A DNA stretch of 6,985 nucleotides from an uncultured bacterium (GCA_900547585.1 URHD01000090.1:1-6985), one strand, 5' to 3'; shown: positions 1-6,948, counted from the stretch's first letter. Numbers and translations: made by a program. Notes: generated by a model from the sequence alone, not told the origin.

Positions 1-1
1 T

Positions 2-34
2 ATTTACGGGCAGATAGAAAAAAGATTAGGTTAA
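2..34 (+). CDS. 3' end of an upstream gene, probably the 2-oxoacid:ferredoxin oxidoreductase alpha subunit (partial)
   Basis: Reading frame 2 is open from the window edge and ends in TAA at 32-34, giving the tail IYGQIEKRLG. The stop lies 4 bases before the ATG of the beta-subunit gene, the spacing expected inside an operon. In this enzyme family the alpha subunit (pyrimidine-binding and pyruvate-ferredoxin-oxidoreductase-like domains) is normally encoded just before the TPP-binding beta subunit, so that identity is inferred from context. Ten residues are too few to recognise a family directly. Of the other two forward frames, one stops at 15-17 and the other runs into the next gene out of frame. 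Confidence 0.5.
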   Translation: MYGQIEKRLG

Positions 35-38
35 AAAA

Positions 39-797
39 ATGGAAACTCTTGTTTACAAAAGACCGGAATGCTTGAAAAAGGACGGAAAATTCACTTTCTG
101 TCCGGGGTGCGGGCATGGCGTGGTTTTGAGGATAATTGCAGAGCTTATTGACGAGTTTAACCTGCAAAGCGATACAATTGCGATTTCGTCGGTCGGATGC
201 TCTATTTTTCTGGAAAAATTTTATGATTTAGACGTCGCAGGCGCCTCCCACGGGCGTTCTCCCTGCGTTGCAACCGGAATTAAGCGCTCGCTTCCCGACA
301 AATTCGTTTTTACCTATCAAGGCGACGGCGATGCTTTGACAATCGGCTTTAACGAAACAATCCATACGGCTTCGCGTGGCGAAAAAATCACCACAATCTG
401 TATAAATAACACAAATTTCGGCATGACAGGCGGTCAGGCAAGCGCGACAACCCTTGTCGGACAGGTTACAAAAACCACACCCACAGGCAGAAACCCCGAA
501 TACGCAGGATATCCGATTCATGCAGCAGAAATGGTTGCAAAATGCGATGGCGCGGCTTTTGTCGCCCGCGCGTCAATCTGCTCGCCCGCGTCAATCAAAA
601 AAACAAAAGAAATCCTCAGAAAAGCTTTTGAAATGCAGATTAAAGGCATTGGTTACAGCTTTGTTGAAGTTCTAGCAGCATGCCCGACGAACTGGGGAAT
701 GAATGCGGTCGATTCTATGAAACATATTAAAGATGATATTGAAAAAGTCCACCCGACTGGCATTTTCAAAGATATTACGCAAACGGAGGCTCGCTGA
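39..797 (+). CDS. korB: 2-oxoacid:ferredoxin oxidoreductase, beta (TPP-binding) subunit, KorB/VorA type
   Basis: Beta subunit of an oxygen-sensitive cytoplasmic enzyme that oxidatively decarboxylates a 2-oxoacid to acyl-CoA and reduces ferredoxin. The 252 residues match the short beta-subunit class. CPGCGHG lies at 21-27. The thiamine pyrophosphate/Mg motif starts at GDGD (95-98) and ends at NN (123-124), followed by FGMTGGQ (127-133). Cys21, Cys24, Cys54 and Cys215 have the spacing of the four cysteines that bind the [4Fe-4S] cluster in characterised family members. HGRSPCVATGIKR (71-83) and CPTNWGM (215-221) are also family-typical. ATG at 39 has only a weak Shine-Dalgarno (AGG at 28-30) but sits 4 bases after the preceding stop. 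The sequence looks most like 2-oxoglutarate/2-oxoisovalerate enzymes rather than pyruvate enzymes. The substrate cannot be fixed from sequence, so the symbol is a family label. Confidence 0.93.
   Translation: METLVYKRPECLKKDGKFTFCPGCGHGVVLRIIAELIDEFNLQSDTIAISSVGCSIFLEKFYDLDVAGASHGRSPCVATGIKRSLPDKFVFTYQGDGDALTIGFNETIHTASRGEKITTICINNTNFGMTGGQASATTLVGQVTKTTPTGRNPEYAGYPIHAAEMVAKCDGAAFVARASICSPASIKKTKEILRKAFEMQIKGIGYSFVEVLAACPTNWGMNAVDSMKHIKDDIEKVHPTGIFKDITQTEAR
785..789 (+). promoter_or_regulatory. Ribosome binding site for the gamma subunit gene
   Basis: A consensus GGAGG lies 7 bases before the ATG at 797, inside the last codons of the beta-subunit gene. It confirms ATG 797 as the start of the gamma subunit. 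Together with the TGATG stop/start overlap it suggests translational coupling, so that the two subunits are made in matched amounts (inference). Confidence 0.75.
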
Positions 798-1348
798 TGG
801 ACACAAGTATTATAATTTCCGGATACGGCGGTCAGGGCTTGTTGTTTGCGGGTTCGCTTTTGTGCCATGCAGCCATGATTGAGGGAAAACAGACTACATG
901 GATTCCGTCATATGGTGCTGAAATGCGCGGGGGGTCGGCTAACTGCTCGGTTCATATTTCAGATGATGAGGTTTCGTCGCCGATTGTGAATATGTCGGAT
1001 GTTGTTTTTGCGCTGAACCAGCCATCCGAGGACAAGTTTGAAAAACGTGTAAAACCGGGCGGATTGTTCATTGTGAACTCGTCAATGGCGAAAATTGAGC
1101 CACACAGAAAAGACATTGAATACCTTTTCATCCCAATGAACGAAATTGCCTCGCAAAAGCCGGAGCCTGTGTTCATAAACGTTATGGCAGTAGGGGCTTT
1201 TGTCCAAAAAAGCGGTATTTTGCATATGGAATCAGTTAAAGAAGCATTAAAATCTATGATTACCGGCAAAAAAGCCCATCTTTTGGACGCAAATATTGCC
1301 TCTCTGGGGTACGGAGCGGAATTTGTTAAGGAAACTGTAAAGGTCTAA
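797..1348 (+). CDS. korC: 2-oxoacid:ferredoxin oxidoreductase, gamma subunit, KorC/VorC type
   Basis: Gamma subunit (183 residues) of the same oxidoreductase. In this superfamily the gamma domain packs against the catalytic alpha and beta domains and contributes to CoA binding. Family hallmarks are the N-terminal glycine-rich SGYGGQG (8-14), after a short beta strand, and SYGAEMRGG (38-46). FALNQPS follows at 71-77 and KPGG at 86-89. The length is normal for a stand-alone gamma subunit. Its ATG overlaps the beta-subunit stop by one base (TGATG) and has a strong ribosome binding site. No ferredoxin-like delta subunit follows. If one exists, it must lie upstream of the window, or the enzyme is of the three-subunit form. 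Substrate preference (2-oxoglutarate versus branched-chain 2-oxoacids) cannot be read from this subunit, so the symbol is a family label. Confidence 0.9.
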   Translation: MDTSIIISGYGGQGLLFAGSLLCHAAMIEGKQTTWIPSYGAEMRGGSANCSVHISDDEVSSPIVNMSDVVFALNQPSEDKFEKRVKPGGLFIVNSSMAKIEPHRKDIEYLFIPMNEIASQKPEPVFINVMAVGAFVQKSGILHMESVKEALKSMITGKKAHLLDANIASLGYGAEFVKETVKV

Positions 1349-1354
1349 ATAAAT

Positions 1355-2158
1355 ATGATTAATGAAACGGTTGATTATATTAAGAAAAAAATAGGTTCTT
1401 TTGTGCCGGAAATCGGCGTAATTTTGGGCTCAGGGCTGGGCGAATTTGCAAATGATTACGTCGGGGTGCGCGTTCCTTATTCAAAAATACCCGGATTTGA
1501 AAATTCTACTGTTGTCGGACACAAAGGCGAGCTCGTTTTTGCCGAAGTAGAGGGCAAAAACACGGTCATGATGCAGGGCAGATTCCATTATTACGAAGGG
1601 TATCACATCAGCCGCATTGTTTATCCGGTAAAAATAATGAAAAAACTGGGCGTAAACACCCTGATTATCACAAATGCAGCCGGCGGTGTAAACAAAAAAT
1701 ACAACTCAGGCGAACTTATGCTGATAAAAGACCATATAAACTTAATGGGTGTAAACCCGCTTATAGGTGAAAATGACGCCACTTTAGGCGTGAGATTTCC
1801 GGATATGAGCGAAGTTTATAAAAAAGATTTGATAAAGCTTGCACAAAACAAAGCTGATGAGCTGGGAATCGTCCTAAACAAAGGCGTTTACGCAGCAATG
1901 AGCGGCCCGAGCTATGAAACACCGGCAGAAATCAACATGCTTCGAAAAATGGGCGCAGATGCGGTCGGGATGTCCACAGTTCCGGAGGCGCTTGTCGCAA
2001 ACTATTGCGGAATGGACGTCCTCGGAATAAGCTGCATAACCAATTCCGCAGCCGGCGTTCATCCGAGCAGGCTTTCGCATGTTGAAGTTGTAGAAAACGC
2101 CAACAAAGCAAAAGGCAGCTTCAAATCACTTCTTGCTGAAATTATCAAGGGTTTGTGA
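1355..2158 (+). CDS. punA: Purine nucleoside phosphorylase (trimeric, PNP/MTAP family)
   Basis: Cytosolic purine salvage enzyme that splits purine (deoxy)nucleosides with phosphate into free base and (deoxy)ribose 1-phosphate. The 267 residues match the trimeric class, not hexameric DeoD. Visible motifs are GVILGSGLG (21-29, phosphate loop), VGHKG (54-58), GRFHYYEGY (75-83), NAAGG (107-111), GPSYETPAE (184-192) and GADAVGMSTVPE (200-211). Aligned by eye with human PNP, Ser26, His56, Arg76, His78 and Tyr80 match phosphate/ribose-site residues. Glu188, Met206, Ser207 and Asn230 match Glu201, Met219, Ser220 and Asn243. The conserved Asn and Glu favour 6-oxopurines (inosine, guanosine) over methylthioadenosine. 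AAAGG at 1339-1343, inside the end of the gamma-subunit gene, is a plausible ribosome binding site. The gene starts 6 bp after the gamma-subunit stop, so co-transcription is likely. Its TGA directly abuts the stop codon of the convergent gene. Confidence 0.95.
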   Translation: MINETVDYIKKKIGSFVPEIGVILGSGLGEFANDYVGVRVPYSKIPGFENSTVVGHKGELVFAEVEGKNTVMMQGRFHYYEGYHISRIVYPVKIMKKLGVNTLIITNAAGGVNKKYNSGELMLIKDHINLMGVNPLIGENDATLGVRFPDMSEVYKKDLIKLAQNKADELGIVLNKGVYAAMSGPSYETPAEINMLRKMGADAVGMSTVPEALVANYCGMDVLGISCITNSAAGVHPSRLSHVEVVENANKAKGSFKSLLAEIIKGL

Positions 2159-4939
2159 TTATTTAATCTTTTTCAAGGACGAAATAAAGTTGAAATGTTC
2201 AACATCTCCGTCAACTTTTGTTAAAAATACCTGCGCATCCTCTTCACCTGTTTCCAGAGGCGGTATTTGAGCAAGTTCGGCAGCATAGTAATTGCTGTCA
2301 TTTCTGCTGCTCAAGGAAACGCGGTTTGCGAGGCTGTTCAGTGATATGTTTCTCAAAAATCCCGCAAAACCTTTGTTTCTGCTGCTGAATTTTGTATAAA
2401 TTCTAAGGGTTGCATCCCTGCTCTCGAGGTCAAAACGCCCGATAATGAACGAGCTCAGCTGCGGCGCAGAGGATTTTATCATTATTTTTTCAACAACATT
2501 ATCTTTTATCGCCAAATCGCCGATGATTTTGTCGAAATTGCCCTCGGGAATGTTCACCATATCAACGATTGCAGACGGGCTAATCATCGCCATAGGATTT
2601 CTGAAAAGCGCTGCGAATTTCAATACATATTCCACAAGTCCAACCTTGCCGATTGTACCGTTTTTTATGATGAATTTCATTGAACCGTTGAGTTTTAACG
2701 AGTCATCGGTATTTAGCTCAAGAATACCGCTGGCTTTGCCGGAGATTTCTTTTTTCAATGCAAGAAGCGTCGTAGCTATCAGGTCGGAATTTATGTCTTT
2801 TACACCAAGTTTTACACTGTATTTGTGGTTTTTGAGGTCACAATGGACTTTACAGGAAGAATGCCCCTGCGCAAAGTCAAATCTGTTGGAATTAACCTGA
2901 AAAACGCCGTTTTTATCAAGGGACATTTTCGCATCAAGATTTCCGAACTCAATCTCCTTGTAAAATCCTTTAAGAACCTTCAAAGAGCCTTTTTCAACAA
3001 TCAAAAGACCGGTATCAAAGGTATAAGCGTCGTCATTCTCCTCATCGACAGCAGTTACGAGCGTTTCAGATTTAACCGGAGGCGTTGTGACAGCATCGGT
3101 ATTTTGTTTGTTGAAAGAATTCAAAATTCTGTCTATATCTACATTGTCAACCGTCAGATTTATATCCTTTACGACAATCGGAAAAAGCATTTCATTTTTA
3201 ATTGTGCCGTCAAATTTATAATCCGAGCGTTTAAACTTGCCCTCTGCGTTCATGGTAAGAGAATTTCCCTTTGCAACAAAGCTTCCTTTTTTAATAGAAA
3301 GTCTTTGCGACGGGATTCTCACGCCCTCTGCCCTCAAATCACCATCAAGAACAGGGACTTTGCCGGTGTTTACAAATTGCAGATTTCCAGAGATTTTTCC
3401 TTTTTTAAACATTTTTTGCCCGATAAGAACGTTCAAGAACTCGCTCGGGAGCGGATTTGGTATTTCAAAACCCAGATTTTTAATGACTGGAACTTCAGCC
3501 AATTCCATTTTACCCTTTACAGTCAGAATCGGCTTGATTTTTGAACCTTTATTAATGTCCTGGGCAATGTAGTAGTTGATTGACTTGATATCAAGGTCGG
3601 CTCCATCAAGATAAATATCAGCTTTCAGTGCTCTGTCATAAGTTACCGGGCTTATGGAAGCACCGCCGATGAGAATATCTTTGCCTTTTTCAATTTTTGT
3701 CATCCAGCTTATATCAATTTTATTGTTTATTGATTTTATAATCATTTTTGCAGGCGCATCGCCCGTAAGCTCCATGGGATAACCCACAGCCTTTGAAAGG
3801 TATGCTGTCGTGAATTCCTTTGTTGTGTTGCCTGTTGCTTCAAGGTATGTATTGCAGGTTTTCATATAATCTTTGATTGAACCGAAAGCCTCGATATGAT
3901 TGGTTTTGCTCTTTCCGTACCAGCCCTTAAAATCATTTATAAATATTTCATTTGTGGTAATTTTTATGTTTCCGTTGGTAAGATTAACCGGAATATCGTT
4001 GAGTGGAGTAACTTTAAGGAAGATTTTGTTCAAATCTATCCGCCCGTTCATCCCCTCATTAGTGAGATTTACATAAAAATTGAAAGTACCCGAAATATCC
4101 TTGAAAAATGCAAGCATATCGCTTCCGTTGGGGATTACAAGGTTTGAATTCAAAAGGTTTACGGCGCTTTTTACGTCAAAATCTCTGGCTTTTACAGTCA
4201 AATCAAAGTTGTTTTTCTGGTCAGAAACCGCGTCCAGATAGATTTTTGAACGGTTTACAGTAAGCAGCGCATTATCAAATATGAGTTTTTTGTCTTTTAT
4301 GCAGATTCTGTCCAAATCAGTGAAAGAAATTCGGACATTTTCTTTTCCTTTTTTGATATTTGCGAGCATACTCAGTTTTACTTTTTTAGGCTCTCTTTTG
4401 TCGGAAATAAGTATATTTCCCGCAAGCACATCAGCGCTAATATCTTCGTATTTGTAAACAATATGGCACTTTTTCAGATAAAAAAGCCCGTTCAGCCATT
4501 CCACGGTGAAATCGCTCTTTTGCGCCTCCTGTTCCTGTTTTGGAACCAGCGTCTCAAGCCCGTTCACATCAGCAAAAATATAATCGGTGCCCGCTTTTTT
4601 CAAAATTATGGTTTTGTCGAAAATTTTTGCAAAAGAAAGAATTAGTTCGGCATTTTTTATAGAAAAAATTTCTTTTTTATCTTTTGAGATGGAAATTTCG
4701 TCCGCGCGCATTTCAATTTCCGGCGAAAAAGAAGTCTTTAAAACCGGTTTTTGGACAACCAGCTCGACACCCGACTTTTCCCTTGCAAAATCTTTTACAA
4801 AATCAAGGACTTTTTCATTAGAAACAACCCAGGGCAAGGCTTTTAAGTATAAGAATAAAGCCAAAGCCGCCAGCAGCGCCGCAAATGACGCCAAAACCGC
4901 CGTAATCTTCATCGCTTTCAACAATTTCTCATCCAACAT
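2159..4939 (-). CDS. AsmA/YhdP-like inner-membrane-anchored envelope protein
   Basis: Large protein of 926 residues. An N-terminal membrane helix at about 12-32 follows a short Lys-containing cytoplasmic stretch, and the rest is predicted periplasmic. The body is rich in alternating beta-strand patterns, as expected for the beta-groove of AsmA-like proteins. Residues 46-85, after the helix, resemble the AsmA-type N-terminal block. Residues 710-870 resemble the AsmA C-terminal region, including SGKASGILELN (733-743), LNGSMKFIIKNGTIGKVG (750-767) and a hydrophobic segment through FRNPMAMISP (779-788). An acidic, probably flexible linker lies near 612-640. AsmA-family proteins such as YhdP, TamB and YdbH help move phospholipid to, or maintain, the outer membrane; that role here is inference. 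ATG at 4937-4939 has GGAG 11 bases upstream; Met10 is an alternative start. The gene lies 87 bp after proS on the same strand, so it may be co-transcribed. The exact subfamily is not recognised. Confidence 0.75.
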   Translation of the reverse strand: MLDEKLLKAMKITAVLASFAALLAALALFLYLKALPWVVSNEKVLDFVKDFAREKSGVELVVQKPVLKTSFSPEIEMRADEISISKDKKEIFSIKNAELILSFAKIFDKTIILKKAGTDYIFADVNGLETLVPKQEQEAQKSDFTVEWLNGLFYLKKCHIVYKYEDISADVLAGNILISDKREPKKVKLSMLANIKKGKENVRISFTDLDRICIKDKKLIFDNALLTVNRSKIYLDAVSDQKNNFDLTVKARDFDVKSAVNLLNSNLVIPNGSDMLAFFKDISGTFNFYVNLTNEGMNGRIDLNKIFLKVTPLNDIPVNLTNGNIKITTNEIFINDFKGWYGKSKTNHIEAFGSIKDYMKTCNTYLEATGNTTKEFTTAYLSKAVGYPMELTGDAPAKMIIKSINNKIDISWMTKIEKGKDILIGGASISPVTYDRALKADIYLDGADLDIKSINYYIAQDINKGSKIKPILTVKGKMELAEVPVIKNLGFEIPNPLPSEFLNVLIGQKMFKKGKISGNLQFVNTGKVPVLDGDLRAEGVRIPSQRLSIKKGSFVAKGNSLTMNAEGKFKRSDYKFDGTIKNEMLFPIVVKDINLTVDNVDIDRILNSFNKQNTDAVTTPPVKSETLVTAVDEENDDAYTFDTGLLIVEKGSLKVLKGFYKEIEFGNLDAKMSLDKNGVFQVNSNRFDFAQGHSSCKVHCDLKNHKYSVKLGVKDINSDLIATTLLALKKEISGKASGILELNTDDSLKLNGSMKFIIKNGTIGKVGLVEYVLKFAALFRNPMAMISPSAIVDMVNIPEGNFDKIIGDLAIKDNVVEKIMIKSSAPQLSSFIIGRFDLESRDATLRIYTKFSSRNKGFAGFLRNISLNSLANRVSLSSRNDSNYYAAELAQIPPLETGEEDAQVFLTKVDGDVEHFNFISSLKKIK
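2186..2218 (+). terminator. Possible weak terminator of the korB-korC-punA transcript, inside the 3' end of the AsmA-like gene
   Basis: AAAGTTGA (2186-2193) and TCAACTTT (2211-2218) form a perfect 8-bp AT-rich stem around a 17-base loop. The right arm continues TTTTGTT on the + strand. It begins 28 bases past the punA stop, where a terminator would be expected, because there is no intergenic space. A competing hairpin (GTTGAA-ATG-TTCAAC, 2189-2203) shares the left arm. The stem is GC-poor and the T-run is interrupted, so this is a weak candidate and could simply be coding sequence. Confidence 0.2.
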
Positions 4940-5026
4940 AGAAAATTTTTCTCCGAATTTCCGTTGTGTTTACTTTTTAGTTGTTATTCCGAACTTATCG
5001 TCAATTTCGCTGTAAGGAGCGCAGTC
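4940..5026. repeat. proS/AsmA-like intergenic spacer with a possible degenerate palindromic repeat
   Basis: This 87-bp gap carries GTTATTCCGAACTTATCG (4983-5000), which resembles the start of the GTCATTCCGGGTTCTACC element upstream of proS (6861-6878) with substitutions. It also has a short CGCT/AGCG stem (5008-5021). There is no clear intrinsic terminator after proS. On the minus strand TTGACG (4999-5004 complement) could be a -35 box, but no good -10 follows at normal spacing, so I do not call a promoter. Repeat identity is tentative. Confidence 0.25.
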
Positions 5027-6796
5027 CTATTTAATATTCTGCACCGCCAGCACAACTTTTTCCACCGCTTCGTCGGGTGTCATTTTTAAAACTTCGCCTG
5101 TTTCGCGAATTTTGAACTCAACAAGCCCCTCATCAACGGTTTTCCCCGCGGTAATCCTGAACGGGAACCCGATGAGCTCGGAATCTTTGAATTTTACGCC
5201 CGCACGTTCGTCGCGGTCGTCAATAACAGCTTCCACGCCTTTTTCCAGAAGTTTATTGTAAATTTCTCCTGCGATTTTCATCTGTTTTTCTTCTCCGATG
5301 TTCACAGGAACAACATCAACATGATATGGCGCAATCGCAAGCGGCCATTTGATTCCGTATTCATCGTGATGACGTTCGACTGCGGCTGCAGCGGTTCTTG
5401 AAATTCCGATTCCGTAGCAACCCATTATGAACGGGCGCTCTTTGCCGTTTTCGTCGGTGAAAACAGCGTTCATTTTTTCAGAATATTTTGTGCCGAGCTG
5501 AAAAATGTTTCCAACCTCAATACCTTTTGTGACAAAGAGCGGTTCGCCGCAATCAGGACATTTTTCGCCTTTTTCAACAAGTCTGATGTCCGCAAAAATA
5601 ATATCGTTGCCCAAATCCTCAAGATTTACGCCGACAAAGTGCCTGTCGGTTTCGTTTGCGCCGATTACGAAGTTTTTCATCTCTTTTGCGGTCAAATCAG
5701 CAACAACCTGAATCTTTTCACCCTCATAATCTGCGGGAATTTTGACGTTTTCAATGCCCATAGGGCCGACAAAGCCTTTGCTTGCGCCAAAAATGTCCGC
5801 AAGTTCAGCAGGTGCGGCGCTTCTGATTTCGTTTGCACCAACAGCGTTCATAACCTTGGTTTCTTCAAAAGTTTTGTCCGCTCTGATAAGCGCCATGACC
5901 GGTTTTTTGTCCGCAATGTAAATCATTGATTTCAAAATGACGGTTGCAGGCACATTTAGGAATTTTTCAAGCTCCTCAATCGAGGTTGTGTCAGGAGTAT
6001 CGACTTTTTTCAGTTCGGTAAAACCGAATTTTGCTCCGTCAACTTCAGCCGGCTCAAGCACGGAAACTGCGTGATTTGCATTCGCTGCATAGCCGCAGGA
6101 TTTGTTTTTGCAGAAGAAAACATCGTTTTCGCCGGCATTATTTTCAGTATCGTCGATTAAAACCATATATTCATGCGAAACTGCACCGCCGATTGCGCCT
6201 GAATCGGACTGAACAGCCTTTGTTTCCAGCCCGCAGCGCTCGAAAATTTTGTAATAAGCGTCCGCCATGATTTTGTAGGATTTTTCAAGCCCTTCCTGCG
6301 TAGCGTCGAAGCTGTATGCGTCTTTCATGATGAATTCGCGGCCTCTTAAAAGCCCGTATCTGGGGCGGACTTCGTCGCGGAACTTGGATTGGATTTGATA
6401 AAGGTTCACGGGGAGCTGTTTGTAGGATTTTATGCCCTCTCTGGCAACGAAAGTGATAACTTCTTCGTGCGTGGGACCGAGGCACATTCCTCTGTCGTGG
6501 CGGTCTTTGAGGCGCATGAGTTCTTTGCCGTAAACATCCCAGCGGCCGGATTCTTTCCAGAGTTCTTCGGGTTGAACGAACGGCATAAGCATTTCCTGCG
6601 CTCCTGATGCGTCCATTTCTTCTCTGGTGATTTTTTCGACTTTTTTCAGAACCCTCCACATCAAAGGGAGATAATTATATACACCCGAGGTGAGTTTTCT
6701 TATAAATCCGGCTCTGACAAGCAATTTATGGCTCATAACCTCTGCGTCAGAGGGAAAATCGCGCAAAGTCTGGACGAACATTTTCGACATTCTCAT
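5027..6796 (-). CDS. proS: Prolyl-tRNA synthetase (bacterial type, with editing insertion)
   Basis: Cytosolic class II aminoacyl-tRNA synthetase that charges tRNA-Pro with proline using ATP. The 589 residues are full length for the bacterial form. The N-terminal catalytic part has TSGVYNYLPL (37-46), GPTHEEV (107-113) and class II motif 2 FRDEVRPRYGLLRGREF (139-155). The editing (INS) insertion, which hydrolyses Ala-tRNA-Pro, spans about 224-408, with Lys289 near the position of the E. coli editing lysine. Next come GIEVGNIFQLGTKYS (425-439) and motif 3 GCYGIGISR (459-467), then the anticodon-binding domain from about 485 to the end (DDRDERAGVKFKD 526-538, GFPFRI 543-548). Cys229/Cys234 and Cys413/Cys416 flank the insertion. 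The TAG stop is at 5027-5029. Three nearby Met codons exist (1, 3, 6); the first is chosen because GAGG lies 10 bases before it. No T-box leader is seen. Confidence 0.98.
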   Translation of the reverse strand: MRMSKMFVQTLRDFPSDAEVMSHKLLVRAGFIRKLTSGVYNYLPLMWRVLKKVEKITREEMDASGAQEMLMPFVQPEELWKESGRWDVYGKELMRLKDRHDRGMCLGPTHEEVITFVAREGIKSYKQLPVNLYQIQSKFRDEVRPRYGLLRGREFIMKDAYSFDATQEGLEKSYKIMADAYYKIFERCGLETKAVQSDSGAIGGAVSHEYMVLIDDTENNAGENDVFFCKNKSCGYAANANHAVSVLEPAEVDGAKFGFTELKKVDTPDTTSIEELEKFLNVPATVILKSMIYIADKKPVMALIRADKTFEETKVMNAVGANEIRSAAPAELADIFGASKGFVGPMGIENVKIPADYEGEKIQVVADLTAKEMKNFVIGANETDRHFVGVNLEDLGNDIIFADIRLVEKGEKCPDCGEPLFVTKGIEVGNIFQLGTKYSEKMNAVFTDENGKERPFIMGCYGIGISRTAAAAVERHHDEYGIKWPLAIAPYHVDVVPVNIGEEKQMKIAGEIYNKLLEKGVEAVIDDRDERAGVKFKDSELIGFPFRITAGKTVDEGLVEFKIRETGEVLKMTPDEAVEKVVLAVQNIK

Positions 6797-6806
6797 AATA
6801 TAAAAT

Positions 6807-6810
6807 CCTC
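6807..6810 (-). promoter_or_regulatory. Ribosome binding site for proS
   Basis: On the minus strand GAGG (followed by A) lies 10 bases before the ATG at 6796. Spacing to the Met3 codon would be 16 bases and to Met6 25 bases, so this site favours the first ATG as the start. Confidence 0.55.
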
Positions 6811-6835
6811 ATTTTCAAATTTTTTAGCTGGTTGA

Positions 6836-6899
6836 CCTGCTTCGCAGGGCATTTGACGTTGTCATTCCGGGTTCTACCCGGAATCTCCGGCAATGCCGG
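6836..6899. repeat. Three consecutive GC-rich hairpins (palindromic intergenic element) in the proS leader region
   Basis: Three perfect stems follow each other in a GC-rich island within an AT-rich spacer: CCTGC-TTC-GCAGG (6836-6848), ATTCCGGGT-TCT-ACCCGGAAT (6864-6884, 9-bp stem, 3-base loop) and CCGGC-AAT-GCCGG (6887-6899). None is followed by a T-run on either strand, so they are not typical terminators. The phrase GTCATTCCGGG...CCCGGAATCTC resembles dispersed palindromic repeats known from several bacterial lineages (from memory). If the proS promoter lies to the right, all three would be transcribed in its 5' leader. Confidence 0.7.
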
Positions 6900-6922
6900 T
6901 CATTGTCTTTAATACAATTTAA

Positions 6923-6948
6923 TATTATCACAAAAAAACTTGATAATA
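6923..6948. repeat. AT-rich inverted repeat upstream of proS
   Basis: TATTATCA (6923-6930) and TGATAATA (6941-6948) are perfect 8-bp inverted copies separated by 10 bases containing an A-run. A further inverted copy of the right half, ATTATCAA (6971-6978), matches TTGATAAT (6940-6947). Such symmetry near a probable promoter could be an operator, but AT-rich repeats also arise by chance. Confidence 0.35.
6924..6932 (-). promoter_or_regulatory. Candidate extended -10 promoter for proS
   Basis: On the minus strand TGT-GATAAT (6932 to 6924) fits an extended -10 element: TG, one base, then a 5-of-6 match to TATAAT. No convincing -35 lies 16-18 bases upstream. It would start transcription near 6917 and give a leader of about 120 bases containing the three hairpins. 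It overlaps the inverted repeat at 6923-6948. This is inference from motif match only. Confidence 0.3.

Noticed and set aside
228..521. Antisense open frame within korB
   Set aside because: It overlaps the TPP-binding motif region of korB antisense, has no motif and no translation signals, and is best explained as a shadow.
2825..3544. 239-codon open frame on the + strand opposite the AsmA-like gene
   Set aside because: It lies wholly antisense to a 926-codon gene with clear AsmA-like features. Its translation is rich in basic and aromatic residues without any recognisable motif, and it has no good ribosome binding site. It is a shadow frame.
6285..6659. 124-codon minus-strand open frame within proS
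   Set aside because: It is in another frame of the strongly conserved proS catalytic region. The product is extremely Arg/Pro-rich with no family signature, typical of an out-of-frame shadow.
6864..6884. T-box-like string GGGTAGAACCC in the proS leader (minus strand)
   Set aside because: It loosely recalls the T-box core, but the bases are simply the two arms and loop of a perfect palindrome. There is no terminator/antiterminator pair, no stem I, and the leader is too short for a normal T-box.
6836..6899. The hairpins as intrinsic terminators of a gene beyond the window
   Set aside because: No T-run follows any stem on either strand, and no coding frame ends nearby on the + strand.
6861..6899. 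CRISPR repeat or insertion-sequence end
   Set aside because: The palindromes differ from each other, there are no regular spacers, and there is no transposase gene or target duplication.
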